64,000 nt of DNA from Breznakiella homolactica (GTDB taxonomy: Bacteria; Spirochaetota; Spirochaetia; Treponematales; Breznakiellaceae), in assembly GCF_016616095.2 (NCBI RefSeq), contig NZ_CP067089.2, positions 3,348,001-3,412,000 on the forward strand. The letters are read 5' to 3'. Positions 9,674-18,389 of the stretch are shown piece after piece (the first letter of the stretch is position 1; every line of letters starts with the position of its first letter). The notes beneath the pieces are model-generated. The model saw nothing but the letters and a program-made list of their open reading frames with translations, had not been told where the DNA came from and made no database searches. Made by a program: the position numbers and the translations under genes.

Positions 9674-9857
9674 GCTGGAACGGCTGCCGGTGATTTTATC
9701 GGTTCCTGAGGTAATGGTTTTTTTATCCGTCTGCAGGAATACGGTCTACCGGATGATTGACGCGGAAGAATTGGCTGCCTATAAGGACGGAACCGGGACA
9801 TGGAATATTAACCGGTCGGATTTGATTGCCCTGTGCCGCAGAAATTCAAATTTATAG
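9648..9857 (+). CDS. Small helix-turn-helix protein, excisionase family-like
   Basis: The protein is 69 residues from the ATG at 9648, with a perfect AGGAGG eight bases upstream that decides the start. The core ILSVPEVMVFLSVCRNTVYR, followed by MIDAEELAAYK, is the classic excisionase-family helix-turn-helix: the recognition helix NTVYRMI, then a short wing (WNINRSDLIALC). Its first codons lie inside the preceding gene in another frame, suggesting co-translation. Together the pair could be a regulator/excisionase set for the divergent tail genes. No integrase is visible in the window, so excision activity is only a possibility. Confidence 0.6.
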   Translation: MLSPELENELERLPVILSVPEVMVFLSVCRNTVYRMIDAEELAAYKDGTGTWNINRSDLIALCRRNSNL

Positions 9858-9918
9858 AAAATACCAAATTTAAATAGACAGAAAGCGCGTATTTCTAGCC
9901 ATATTAAACAATTCGTAT

Positions 9919-9924
9919 TATAAT
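9919..9924 (+). promoter_or_regulatory. Candidate -10 box for the SH3 protein gene
   Basis: TATAAT lies 30 bases before the start codon at 9954, in an AT-rich stretch. The -35 region is poor, so this is only a likely promoter. Confidence 0.4.
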
Positions 9925-9953
9925 GAAGCGAATTTCTGTTTTGAGAGGCGTGT

Positions 9954-10430
9954 ATGAAAAAGGGTATAGTAACCTTGCTCCTGGTTTTCGGAGTACTTAG
10001 TGTTTTGCCGGCTCAGTCGCTGAAAAACAAAACCGTCTATATTGCGGTCAGAAGTACCAATTTAAAAAGCTCCACGGGATTTTTTGCCCGCACGACGGGA
10101 ACCGCTTCCTACGGCGACACCTTTAAGGTTCTCCAGGAAAAAGGGAAATGGGTGGAAGTTCAGTCCAGCTCCAATTCTTCTCTCAAAGGCTGGGTGGCAA
10201 CGACAAACGTAACGACGAAACGTATCACCTCATCAAGTTCGTCGGTTTCCGCTTCCGCCGATGAACTGGCGCTGGCCGGGAAAGGTTTTTCCGCCGAGGT
10301 GGAAAAGGAATACCGCAGCGCCGAGTCCCTCAATTACGATGCCATTGACCGTATGGAGGTTCCCGTGGTTTCGAATGAGGATGTCTACAGTTTTCTTGTT
10401 GAAGGCCATCTGGCCACGGCGGAGGAATAA
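9954..10430 (+). CDS. Secreted SH3-domain protein
   Basis: A 158-residue protein with an N-terminal signal peptide (MKKGIVTLLLVFGVLSVLPA, cleavage probably after AQS). A single bacterial SH3-like domain follows at about residues 27-85: VRSTNLKSSTGFFARTTG and YGDTFKVLQEKGKWVEVQ, ending in GWVATTNV. Bacterial SH3 domains often bind peptidoglycan or act as targeting modules. A serine-rich linker and a charged C-terminal tail follow. It starts behind GAGAGG and is followed one base later by the M48 protease lipoprotein, so the two are probably co-transcribed and act together in the periplasm or envelope. The ligand is unknown. Confidence 0.75.
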   Translation: MKKGIVTLLLVFGVLSVLPAQSLKNKTVYIAVRSTNLKSSTGFFARTTGTASYGDTFKVLQEKGKWVEVQSSSNSSLKGWVATTNVTTKRITSSSSSVSASADELALAGKGFSAEVEKEYRSAESLNYDAIDRMEVPVVSNEDVYSFLVEGHLATAEE

Positions 10431-10431
10431 T

Positions 10432-11361
10432 ATGAAAACACAGAAATTATCCGTACAGCAGGTTTGTTTTCTTTTGGCCGCGGTTTTTTCCGTTCTGTTT
10501 CTGGGTTCCTGTTCCACCCTGGCGTCGGTGACCAGCGTGGGCGCCCAGATCGCCGGCGGGCTCGGCGTAATCGACCAGAACACCGCGGATGCCATCGCCA
10601 AATCGAGCGACGCCATCGGCAAAGCCGCGGAGGAGATCAACCCCGAACAGGAATACTACATCGGCCGGGCTGTGGGAGCCAACATTCTCACCATATACAA
10701 GCCGTATACCGCCGATCCTGCCCTGACCCGGTACGTAAATCTGGTCTGCCAGGCTGTGGCGGTCAATTCCCCGAGGCCCGAACTCTTTAACGGATACCGG
10801 GTCCTGATACTGGACAGCCAGGAAATCAACGCCTTCGCGACCTCCGGCGGCCATATTTTCATAACCCGGGGCCTTCTGGACTGCGCTAAATCCGAGGATG
10901 CCCTGGCGGGGGTTATCGCCCATGAAATCGCCCATATCCAGCTTCAGCACAGCATAAAGGCGATTAAGACGAGCCGGATAACCCAGGCGATTGTGGTAAC
11001 CGGGACTTCCGCTATCAGTGTCGCAGCGGACGGTACGACCCTGGGTGAGCTGACGGATATATTTGATGAGTCGGTAAATGAGATTATCACCACCTTGGTT
11101 AACAGCGGGTATTCCCAGACTCAGGAATTCGAAGCCGATACCCTGGCGCTTTCCCTGATGGCTTTGGCGGGATACCAGCCGTCCTGCCTTGAGGATATGC
11201 TTAAGGTGCTTCAGCAGAAGGAAAAAGGCCAGTCCGGCGGGTTTATCAAAACCCATCCCAGCGCGTCCAAGCGGATCGAAAATATCAATAAAACCGTCGG
11301 TACCTACCATATGGCGGATACCCGGCAGTACCGCGAAGCGCGGTTCGACGCGTTGTTTTAG
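10432..11361 (+). CDS. M48-family metalloprotease lipoprotein (BepA/YfgC-like)
   Basis: The protein is 309 residues from the ATG at 10432, behind GGAGG. A lipoprotein signal with the lipobox LGSC puts the lipidated cysteine at residue 27. The zinc site is HEIAH at residues 164-168, with the downstream EFEAD motif near residue 232 supplying the glutamate ligand: the M48 arrangement. The C-terminal HPSASKRIENI stretch is also typical. Family members degrade or chaperone misfolded envelope proteins. It follows the SH3 protein directly and precedes the cyclase gene by 19 bases. The active-site residues are intact, so an active periplasmic protease is expected. Confidence 0.9.
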   Translation: MKTQKLSVQQVCFLLAAVFSVLFLGSCSTLASVTSVGAQIAGGLGVIDQNTADAIAKSSDAIGKAAEEINPEQEYYIGRAVGANILTIYKPYTADPALTRYVNLVCQAVAVNSPRPELFNGYRVLILDSQEINAFATSGGHIFITRGLLDCAKSEDALAGVIAHEIAHIQLQHSIKAIKTSRITQAIVVTGTSAISVAADGTTLGELTDIFDESVNEIITTLVNSGYSQTQEFEADTLALSLMALAGYQPSCLEDMLKVLQQKEKGQSGGFIKTHPSASKRIENINKTVGTYHMADTRQYREARFDALF

Positions 11362-11380
11362 TTTATAACCGGGCGGCAGT

Positions 11381-13549
11381 ATGGGAACGAAAAAGAAGTC
11401 AAACGTCACCAGGAAAAGAATGGCAGCGGCGGTTATTATCCTTTCGGTTTTTGCCGTCACCGCGCTGCTGTACGGTTTCGGTGTTTTCGAATACCTGGAA
11501 CAGAAAACCTACGACCTCCGGGTCCGGCTTCTGGCGGATTCCGCCCGGCCCAGCGATGATATCATTATCATCCTTCTCAACCAGGACAGTATCGATTGGG
11601 CATACACCCAGCGGGGCTGGTCGTGGCCCTGGCCGCGGAAGGCCTACGCGGAACTGGTGGATTATATGAATCTGTCCGGGGCGGCTTCGGTCGCCTTTGA
11701 CGTTATTTTTTCCGAACCGTCGCTGTACGGCCCGGAGGATGACGCTGAATTTGCCCGGGCCAGCAGGGATTACGGCAAAGTGGTGCAGACGGTATTTTTC
11801 AGCACCCAGTCGGGAAGCGTTTCCCGGTGGCCTGGAGATCTCGATGTTCCGCTGTTTAATCCCGCCGGACTGGGAGGGCTGCTTTCCAGATACATCCTGG
11901 CCGCCGGAGACAGTGACCGTCAGATGGGGGCGCAGTTCCCGATTCCGGAACTGCTCTCCGGAGCCGGGGCGGTGGGCAATATCACCGGACGGCCCGACAG
12001 CGACGGCTTGTTCCGGCGGACCCCGCTGTTCGCCTATTTTGACGGAAAGGCTGTTCCGGGTCTCTCGGCGGCTTCTATGCTGGCCGCCGGCGAAAGTGAG
12101 GATATCCAGTATATCCCGGAAAAACGGGTCATTCTCTGGGGGGATTACACCATCCCCGTGGATGAAAACGGCGCGAGCCTGCTCCGGTTCCGGAGCAGCC
12201 TGGACCGGTATATTCCTCTCAGCGCCGGCGATGTGCTCCAGAGCGCCGAGGATTTAAAAGCCGGCCGGGAGCCGCTTCTGATTCCCGAGGATTTTGAGGG
12301 AAAGTATATCTTTTTCGGATATTACGCGCCGGGGCTCTTTGATATCTGCAGTACCCCGGTTTCCGCGGTATACCCCGGAGTCGGGATCCATATAACCATG
12401 CTGGACAATATTCTCCAGCAGGACTTTATCAGGACGGTTCCCCATTGGATAACCCTGGTGTTTGTCCTTGCGGCGGTGGTGCTTCTTACGGCGGCGGTGC
12501 TTTTTTCCGGCCGTATCGCGGCGGCGGTGGGTGTTCTGGGCGGAATGCTCGTGGTGATCGGAGGCGCTTCCTTTGCGGCCTACGCCGGCGGGTTCTGGCT
12601 GCCCATGGTAGCGCCCCTGGCGGGAACGGTATTCGCGTTTCTGGCCTCAACCCTGTACAGTTATTCCACCGAAGGCAGCCAGAAGCGGTTTATTAAGTCC
12701 GCGTTCAGCCAGTACCTGAGCCCCGCGGTAATAGACCGGCTCCTGGCGGATCCCGAACGGTTAACCCTCGGAGGCGAACGCCGGGAAATCAGCATTTACT
12801 TTTCCGATGTCCAGGGCTTTACCACCATTTCGGAAAAACTCGATCCCTCCAAACTCACGGAACTGCTCAACAATTACCTGTCCTTTATGTCGGATATTAT
12901 CCTCGAATCCGGGGGAACCATCGACAAATACGAAGGCGATGCCATTATCGCCTTCTGGAACGCCCCGGTGGACCTGGAGGACCACGCCGCCCGCGCGCTG
13001 GGGGCCGCCCTGGACTGCCAGCACAAACTGGAAGAGCGGCAGGCCGATTTTGAAGCCCGGTACGGCTCCCGGCTGATCACCCGGATCGGCCTCAATACGG
13101 GATACGCCGTAGTGGGAAACATGGGTTCAGCCAAACGGTTCGACTATACCATGCTGGGGGATTCGGTCAATCTCGCGGCCCGCCTGGAAGGCCTCAACAA
13201 GCAGTTCGGGACGTATACCATGTGTACCCAGGCCACCATGGATAAGGCCAATCTTCAGGGAACGTATTTCGGCCGGGAACTTGCGAAGGTCGCGGTGGTG
13301 GGGAAAAAAGAACCCGTCGCGGTGTACGAACCCATGACCGAAGAGGATTACCGGAGACTCCAGCCGGTTCTTGAGGAATTCAGCGCCGCCCGCATATTGT
13401 TCTATGAAGGAAAGTTTTCCGAAGCCCTGCCCCGTTTTGAGAAACTGGCGGAGACGGATAAGCCTTCGTATTTCTACGCGGAACAGTGCCGGTATTACCT
13501 GAAAAATCCCGGAGAGTGGCAGGGTTTCTGGAAGGCGACAAGCAAATAA
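11381..13549 (+). CDS. Adenylate/guanylate cyclase with CHASE2 sensor domain
   Basis: A 722-residue membrane receptor. One transmembrane helix (about residues 14-30) is followed by an extracytoplasmic CHASE2 domain (about 35-335), a cluster of membrane helices (about 350-425) and a class III cyclase domain (about 455-650). The two metal-binding aspartates are in FSDVQGFTT (Asp476) and YEGDAIIAFWNAP (Asp520), and LGDSVNLAARLEGLNKQFG follows. A short helical tail of about 60 residues closes the protein. It should make cAMP (or cGMP) in response to an external cue. The purine-specifying residues cannot be assigned safely by eye. It is the last of three closely spaced plus-strand genes. Confidence 0.9.
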   Translation: MGTKKKSNVTRKRMAAAVIILSVFAVTALLYGFGVFEYLEQKTYDLRVRLLADSARPSDDIIIILLNQDSIDWAYTQRGWSWPWPRKAYAELVDYMNLSGAASVAFDVIFSEPSLYGPEDDAEFARASRDYGKVVQTVFFSTQSGSVSRWPGDLDVPLFNPAGLGGLLSRYILAAGDSDRQMGAQFPIPELLSGAGAVGNITGRPDSDGLFRRTPLFAYFDGKAVPGLSAASMLAAGESEDIQYIPEKRVILWGDYTIPVDENGASLLRFRSSLDRYIPLSAGDVLQSAEDLKAGREPLLIPEDFEGKYIFFGYYAPGLFDICSTPVSAVYPGVGIHITMLDNILQQDFIRTVPHWITLVFVLAAVVLLTAAVLFSGRIAAAVGVLGGMLVVIGGASFAAYAGGFWLPMVAPLAGTVFAFLASTLYSYSTEGSQKRFIKSAFSQYLSPAVIDRLLADPERLTLGGERREISIYFSDVQGFTTISEKLDPSKLTELLNNYLSFMSDIILESGGTIDKYEGDAIIAFWNAPVDLEDHAARALGAALDCQHKLEERQADFEARYGSRLITRIGLNTGYAVVGNMGSAKRFDYTMLGDSVNLAARLEGLNKQFGTYTMCTQATMDKANLQGTYFGRELAKVAVVGKKEPVAVYEPMTEEDYRRLQPVLEEFSAARILFYEGKFSEALPRFEKLAETDKPSYFYAEQCRYYLKNPGEWQGFWKATSK

Positions 13550-13580
13550 GCCGGCCCTGAAATTCGGCCCGGAGGAATAT

Positions 13581-14501
13581 ATGAAAATTCCCGTAATTAT
13601 CGACTGTGACCCCGGTCTTGACGATGCCGTGGCCCTGCTGTTCGCGTTCGGCTGCGCCGGGCTGGATGTAAAAGCCGTCACCGCGGTATGCGGAAACCAG
13701 GGGCTCGAGAAGACCTTTCTCAACGCGAGAAAAATCACGGCCTTTGCCGGAATGGATATACCTGTAGCCGGAGGCGCGGTAAAGCCTCTGAGGCGAAGTC
13801 CCGTCACGGCCGCTTATGTTCACGGCAGTGACGGCCTCGGCGGTCTTGAGCTCCCCGATCCTCCGCCGGCTTCGTCTCCGGACGCGGTTACCCTCATGGG
13901 GAATATTATTGAAAAAAGCCCTGACCCGGTTTCCCTGGTGGCAATCGGACCGCTGACGAATGTGGCGCAGCTCCTTTCTTCCCGCCCCGGACTGAAACCG
14001 AATATCAAAGTAATTTCCCTTATGGGCGGCGCGGTGGAAGGCGGGAATGTCACCCCCCGGGCGGAGTTTAATATATACGCCGATCCCGACGCCGCGGCGA
14101 TTGTTTTTTCCGCCGGGGTTCCCATCGTTATGGCGGGCCTGGATGTAACGAAAAAAGCCTTGATGTTTGAGGCTGACGCGGCGGAACTCCGCCGGACAGG
14201 CCGCAGGATCCCGGTCTTCGCGGCGGATATTTTTGAACGGTATTTCCGGTATTACCGGGAGCAGGGGATCGAAGGCTGTTATCTCCACGACCCCTGTTCG
14301 GTGGCGTACCTTCTGGACCCATCGCTGTTTACGTCCGGGAAAATGCATGTCTCCGTGGGAACCTCCGACGGAGAGCTTCTGGGCGCGACGGTATGTTCCG
14401 GCCCGGACAGCGCGGAAAAACAGGCAAACGCCGAAGTGCTGCTGGATATAGACCGGCCCCGCTTTATCAAAATGGTAAAGGACGCTCTGAATTCATACTG
14501 A
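13581..14501 (+). CDS. Inosine-uridine-type nucleoside hydrolase
   Basis: A 306-residue protein with a strong GGAGG ribosome site. The N-terminal motif IIDCDPGLDDAVALL contains the aspartate cluster (Asp9, Asp11, Asp15, Asp16) that binds calcium and the ribose in this family. The later LMGGAVEGGNVTPRAEFNIY and LHDPCSVAYLL segments complete the active site, including the catalytic histidine region. The enzyme hydrolyses the N-glycosidic bond of ribonucleosides for salvage. The length matches the family (about 310). The last 9 bases overlap, tail to tail, the end of the convergent Rieske gene. The nucleoside preferred (purine or pyrimidine) is not evident. Confidence 0.9.
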   Translation: MKIPVIIDCDPGLDDAVALLFAFGCAGLDVKAVTAVCGNQGLEKTFLNARKITAFAGMDIPVAGGAVKPLRRSPVTAAYVHGSDGLGGLELPDPPPASSPDAVTLMGNIIEKSPDPVSLVAIGPLTNVAQLLSSRPGLKPNIKVISLMGGAVEGGNVTPRAEFNIYADPDAAAIVFSAGVPIVMAGLDVTKKALMFEADAAELRRTGRRIPVFAADIFERYFRYYREQGIEGCYLHDPCSVAYLLDPSLFTSGKMHVSVGTSDGELLGATVCSGPDSAEKQANAEVLLDIDRPRFIKMVKDALNSY

Positions 14502-15473
14502 GTTTTTCAGGGATTCCCGCATTCTCCGGTAACTTATTATCGGAAGATCCCCGCGGATAAGATTTTCGCTTAATTCTTTTTCCGAACTGTCAGGCAATTG
14601 TGTCACAACAACCCGCCTGTCCTGCCTGAGGATTTTCAGGCTGAACCGGTACATAACCAGATCCGCGAGTTTTTTAAGGACCGGAATTCTTATGAATTTC
14701 TGGTATGTCCGCAGGTAAATCCGCGTATGATTACCGTCGATGGGCGCGAATACGATGGCCACCCTCAGCGAGGGCGCGATCCAGTTCTGCCAGAGATTCG
14801 GAAAAATAAAATGAATATGCTGTGATGATTCATCGGGCGCCGGAAAGTCAGCCTGTTTTAACGGCTTCTCTCCATGGTCCTCGGTGTTGCGGGGCCAGAA
14901 CAGAATTTCGTTTCCCCGTATCTGTTCAATTGGCCCATTGACCAATGTCCGGTTTCCGCGGCCGATTGTGTTGTAGTGGACAAAGGGAAGATGAACAAGA
15001 TCCAGCTGGTTCTCGATGGTGCGCGAGTAATGCACCGGCCATGTGTCGGTGATGAGGGTATATGAAAACTCTTTTTCCGCCAGATTCTGAAACCGGGGAA
15101 CATTGGGGTATTCTTCCCGGTGTTCCCCCCACCAGATATAGATAAAACCCTGGCTTTCCCGGGACGGATATGCTTCAACATGGAAATTCTGAGGCACCGG
15201 CGCGGTTTTTCCGTTGGCTGGTATGAGACGGCACCTGCCCGAAGAATCGTATTCAAATCCATGAAAAGGGCACTGTACGGCTTCTCTGTCGGTGCAGACT
15301 GTACCGGCGGCCAGGGAGGTACCGCGGTGGGCGCATACATCCTTCATGCAGATTATCTGCCCTTTGCTGTCCCGCCAGAATACCAGCCGTTCCCCCAGCC
15401 GTGTAACCCCCAGGGGTTTGCCTTTTTTTACTTCATCCGAATCCAGCACTCCGTACCATTGATTCCTGATCAT
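14493..15473 (-). CDS. Rieske [2Fe-2S] aromatic ring/O-demethylase-type oxygenase
   Basis: The protein is 326 residues from the ATG at 15473 (MIRNQWYGVL), which has AGGA upstream; 19 codons further upstream are unlikely to be native. The Rieske cluster ligands are Cys47-x-His49 and Cys68-x2-His71 (CAHRGTSL and CPFHGF). The mononuclear iron site is ENQLDLVHLPFVHYNTIG, with the Asp-x2-His-x4-His spacing of Rieske oxygenases. The closest families are pheophorbide a oxygenase/Lls1-like and vanillate demethylase oxygenases. A partner reductase is not seen nearby. An oxygen-dependent enzyme is unexpected if the host is anaerobic. The gene lies downstream of flaB on the same strand but behind a terminator, so it is probably separately transcribed. 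Confidence 0.85.
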   Translation of the reverse strand: MIRNQWYGVLDSDEVKKGKPLGVTRLGERLVFWRDSKGQIICMKDVCAHRGTSLAAGTVCTDREAVQCPFHGFEYDSSGRCRLIPANGKTAPVPQNFHVEAYPSRESQGFIYIWWGEHREEYPNVPRFQNLAEKEFSYTLITDTWPVHYSRTIENQLDLVHLPFVHYNTIGRGNRTLVNGPIEQIRGNEILFWPRNTEDHGEKPLKQADFPAPDESSQHIHFIFPNLWQNWIAPSLRVAIVFAPIDGNHTRIYLRTYQKFIRIPVLKKLADLVMYRFSLKILRQDRRVVVTQLPDSSEKELSENLIRGDLPIISYRRMRESLKNSV

Positions 15474-15525
15474 GGTGTATCCTGTTTTTAAATATATAAA
15501 CAGTATAAACTTTTTTTGACCTGCG

Positions 15526-15562
15526 GGCAAAAAGAAGCCGTTCCGGCCTAAGCCGGAACGGC
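15526..15562 (-). terminator. Rho-independent terminator after flaB
   Basis: On the minus strand an 11-bp perfect stem (GCCGTTCCGGC and its complement) with a 4-base loop is followed by TTCTTTTT. It lies 22 bases past the flaB stop codon. Confidence 0.85.
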
Positions 15563-15583
15563 GCCTTCCCGGTACGTCCCTGC

Positions 15584-16444
15584 TTACTGCAGGAGCTGGA
15601 GTACGCTTTGGCTTCTCTGATTTGCCTGAGCGAGCATCGCGGTCCCTGACTGACTGAGAATCTGGTTCTTGGTGTAGTCGACCGTTTCGTTCGCCATGTT
15701 GACATCACGGATCCGTGATTCAGAGGCCTGCAGATTTTCGGCACCGACATCGATGCCGCGAATCGCGTGTTCCAGGCGGTTTTGGTAGGCGCCAAGATCA
15801 GCACGTTGTTTGTTGATGATCTTAATCGCCTCGTCAAGGGTTCCAATGGCACGGTTGGCACTGTCCGGAGCGGACAGTGAAAGAATTGACTCGTCACCGA
15901 CGTTGCGGACCCCAAGGCCCTTGGCAGTCATGGTGCCGATATATACCCGTTCCCGCTGATCCATATTGGCGCCGATGTGGAACCACATGGAAGCGGTAAC
16001 AATGTTTTCGCCCACTTCCCGGCCGAAACGTCCGGTCAGCAGGTTCATGCCGTTAAACTGTGCGTGTGATGCAATGCGGTCTACTTCATCAATAAGCTGA
16101 GAAACTTCGACCTGGATCATCATCCGGTCTTCCGCTGAGTAGATACCGTTGGAAGCCTGAACCGCCAGTTCACGCATGCGCTGGATGATGTCCTGGGTTT
16201 CCTGCAGATACCCTTCCGCGGTCTGGATGAATGAGATACCATTCTGGGCGTTGGTTGACGCCTGGTTCAAACCGCGAATCTGGCTCCGCATTTTCTCGGA
16301 AACAGCGAGTCCAGATGCATCATCCCCGGCGCGGTTAATCCGATAGCCACTCGAAAGTTTCTCAATATTCTTGTCCAGATAGTTCTGGGTGACTTTGAGG
16401 GACCTGTCGGCAAACATCGCGCTTAGGTTGTGATTAATAATCAT
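15584..16444 (-). CDS. flaB: Periplasmic flagellar core filament protein FlaB
   Basis: A 286-residue flagellin of spirochaete FlaB type. The N-terminal [16 protein letters not shown] and the C-terminal [20 protein letters not shown] helices are the conserved D0/D1 parts. The short middle region lacks a large D2/D3 domain, as in Treponema core filaments. It has no signal peptide and is exported by the flagellar type III system into the periplasm. The ribosome site is AAAGGAG, eight bases before the ATG. A sigma-28-like promoter lies about 230 bases upstream (16671-16698), leaving an unusually long leader with strong hairpins. A clear terminator follows the gene. Confidence 0.95.
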   Translation of the reverse strand: MIINHNLSAMFADRSLKVTQNYLDKNIEKLSSGYRINRAGDDASGLAVSEKMRSQIRGLNQASTNAQNGISFIQTAEGYLQETQDIIQRMRELAVQASNGIYSAEDRMMIQVEVSQLIDEVDRIASHAQFNGMNLLTGRFGREVGENIVTASMWFHIGANMDQRERVYIGTMTAKGLGVRNVGDESILSLSAPDSANRAIGTLDEAIKIINKQRADLGAYQNRLEHAIRGIDVGAENLQASESRIRDVNMANETVDYTKNQILSQSGTAMLAQANQRSQSVLQLLQ

Positions 16445-16670
16445 AAATATTCACTCCTTTGGCATTTTCAGTACGCTGCCGTCCCATGACGGCATTTGGC
16501 ACTGCGGCATCCATGCCGTGGAAGAATTGCCAAAGCAATTCTTCCAAGCTCAGTAAAGAAATGTGCCTGAACCCTCGACCCACCCGTTCCCGGAAGGGTG
16601 AGGTTACCCGGATTATTTTATTGCCACGGAGGCCCGACGGGCGCATGACAGTAATCCGGTTTCATTATCT
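16445..16670 (-). other. Long structured 5' leader of flaB
   Basis: Between the candidate promoter and the flaB start there are several perfect hairpins: an 11-bp stem (GGAAGAATTGC, 16520-16530 with 16535-16545), GCCGTC/GACGGC (16478-16493) and CGGCAT/ATGCCG (16505-16518), plus a weaker one near 16590. Stacked stems within 90 bases of the ribosome site suggest mRNA stability or translational control. No open reading frame looks real here. Confidence 0.55.
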
Positions 16671-16698
16671 ATATCGGATTTACCCAAAACCCCCTTTA
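16671..16698 (-). promoter_or_regulatory. Candidate sigma-28 (FliA) promoter of flaB
   Basis: On the minus strand TAAA (16698-16695) is followed after 16 bases by TCCGATAT (16678-16671). The FliA consensus is TAAA, 15 bases, GCCGATAA. Flagellin genes are usual FliA targets. Confidence 0.5.
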
Positions 16699-16840
16699 GG
16701 GGAATCATCAAAAAATCGTCAGGACATCTGTATTATGGGTATTATCCGGCACCCGCGCGGCCTTTTCTCCGCCTTGATTCTGTGCCGCCGTTTGAGGGAG
16801 GACGCTTCCGCCGCCGGAAACCAGGAGTGGGGGTAAGGGC

Positions 16841-17021
16841 AGCACCGGGCCGGTTAAGCCGGGAAGCACCCGGCTGTTCCGGTAACGCCGGGTGGCGGAT
16901 AAAAAGGGGATTGAGCGACTTTCGAGGCCGCAGGCCGCTGAGGAGCCAATCCCCTTTTTATCCGCCAGGACCCGCAGAACTGGTATAAACGGGTGCTTTC
17001 CGGCTTGAAAGACTTGGTGCT
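16841..17021. repeat. Palindromic element A (repeat family, forward)
   Basis: The outer arms are AGCACC (16841) / GGTGCT (17016) and a 17-bp near-perfect pair (16856-16872 with 16990-17006). The inner stem is a perfect 20 bp (16894-16913 with 16947-16966). The loop holds TTTCGAGGCCGCAGGCCG. Spacer motifs GGTAACGC and AGGACCC are shared with the other copies. The right arm contains TTGAAA followed 18 bases later by ATATCT, a promoter-like pair pointing at the TSUP gene. Confidence 0.8.
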
Positions 17022-17085
17022 CCCCCGCATATCTTACAGTCCCGGATGTTTTAGTTTATAGTTTGAACCGGTTTACAATATAGCT

Positions 17086-17886
17086 ATGACGGTGTTTGTT
17101 TTTTTTATTATCAGTTTGTCCGCCTCTGTGATCGGCGCCGTCTGCGGGATCGGCGGCGGAGTTATTATCAAACCCTGCCTGGATATTTTTAACCTTGCCG
17201 GCATCGCGACAATCAGTTTTCTTTCGAGTTCCACCGTTTTGGCCATGACTACCTATTCGGTGGCCAGGACCTTGATTTCCCGGGACGGGCATCTCAATAT
17301 GAAGATTGCCACGCCCCTCGCCGCGGGGGCCGCCCTGGGCGGGGTTCTCGGGCAGGAGCTCTTCCGGATGCTCCGGGCATTTTTCGCCGGATCGGACCGG
17401 ATCGGCGCGGTGCAGGCCGTCTGTCTCGGCATTATGACCCTTGGAACCCTTGTCTATACGGTTAAGAAAAAATCCATCCCCACCCATCAGGTAAAGAATG
17501 CCGGGGTCTGCATTCTTATCGGGTTTCTTCTGGGACTTGTTTCAAGCTTTCTCGGGATCGGCGGCGGCCCCATGAACCTGGTGGTTCTGTATTATTTCTT
17601 TTCCATGGACACGAAAAGCGCGGTCCACACGTCGCTGTACCTTATTTTTTTCAGTCAGCTCATGAATATACTTTCTACCGTAGTGACCGGCACTGTCCCC
17701 GATTTCGATCCCCTGGTTCTCGTTACCATGATTGCCGGCGGCATCGGCGGCGGAATAATCGGAAGGGGCCTGCATAAACGGATACGAGCGGAGGCCGTGG
17801 AACGGCTGTTTATTGGTCTTATGGCGGTGATAATCGGAATCAGTGTTTACAATGCAATCCAGTATTCGGGATTGTTCGGCGGCTGA
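17086..17886 (+). CDS. TSUP (TauE/SafE) family transporter
   Basis: A 266-residue polytopic membrane protein with about eight helices in two halves. Each half carries the family glycine motif: AVCGIGGGVIIKPCLDIF at the N-terminus and FLGIGGGPMNLVVLYYF in the middle. Members export or import sulfite, sulfoacetate or other organosulfur anions; the substrate here is not predictable. There is no ribosome site before the ATG, and a TACAAT box lies only six bases upstream, so the mRNA might be leaderless. It stands alone and converges with the zinc-ribbon gene. Confidence 0.85.
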   Translation: MTVFVFFIISLSASVIGAVCGIGGGVIIKPCLDIFNLAGIATISFLSSSTVLAMTTYSVARTLISRDGHLNMKIATPLAAGAALGGVLGQELFRMLRAFFAGSDRIGAVQAVCLGIMTLGTLVYTVKKKSIPTHQVKNAGVCILIGFLLGLVSSFLGIGGGPMNLVVLYYFFSMDTKSAVHTSLYLIFFSQLMNILSTVVTGTVPDFDPLVLVTMIAGGIGGGIIGRGLHKRIRAEAVERLFIGLMAVIIGISVYNAIQYSGLFGG

Positions 17887-17914
17887 CCGCCGAACCGGCG
17901 CGCGGGCCGTAAAT

Positions 17915-18343
17915 TTACCGTTTTGACCGGGGACCGCGGCAGCGGCTGCAGCCGATAACGTGCACATGGGACCGGCCGGGTTTGTCAAACATCCGGGCAA
18001 TGAGTATTTCTTCGGGTTTCAGGGCGTGGCCGCAGACCGGGCATTTCCGCTGCCGTTCGCCTTCGAGACAGTACACGCATCCGCTGATGTGCATGAGCCG
18101 GTCCGTGCCTCCCATGGAAGGGAAGGCCGCGGATTTTACCCGCTCTCCCCGTTCCAGCCTGGCGGAACAGACCGGGCACGTCCGGGGCGCGCCGGGAACC
18201 CCTTCGCCGGATGATTTTTTCTGTGTTTTGCGCCGTTTTCCCCTGGATTTTCCGCCGGTAAGGCTCCAGAACAGGTTGTACCCGAACCACAGCAGAATAA
18301 CCGCCAGGATTATAAACAGCAGCGCCTGAAAATAAGACCCCAT
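17915..18343 (-). CDS. Membrane-anchored zinc-ribbon protein of unknown function
   Basis: The protein is 142 residues. One transmembrane helix near residues 8-30 (LLFIILAVILLWFGYNLFW) is followed by a basic linker and four Cys-x2-Cys knuckles: CPVC and CVYC, then CPVC and CSRC, with nearby histidines (MHISGC, HVHVIGC). This gives two tandem zinc ribbons on the cytoplasmic side, one per repeat of about 40 residues. The repeat looks like an internal duplication. I do not recognise a named family. No strong ribosome site is visible. Confidence 0.7.
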   Translation of the reverse strand: MGSYFQALLFIILAVILLWFGYNLFWSLTGGKSRGKRRKTQKKSSGEGVPGAPRTCPVCSARLERGERVKSAAFPSMGGTDRLMHISGCVYCLEGERQRKCPVCGHALKPEEILIARMFDKPGRSHVHVIGCSRCRGPRSKR

Positions 18344-18389
18344 GGTTTTAAGTATCGGCCGCAGGACCCTTTATTATTCGAAATACTTA

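Noticed and set aside
10261-10431. Upstream extension of the M48 protease
   Set aside because: It overlaps the SH3 gene in another frame; the ATG at 10432 has a ribosome site and starts a proper lipoprotein signal.
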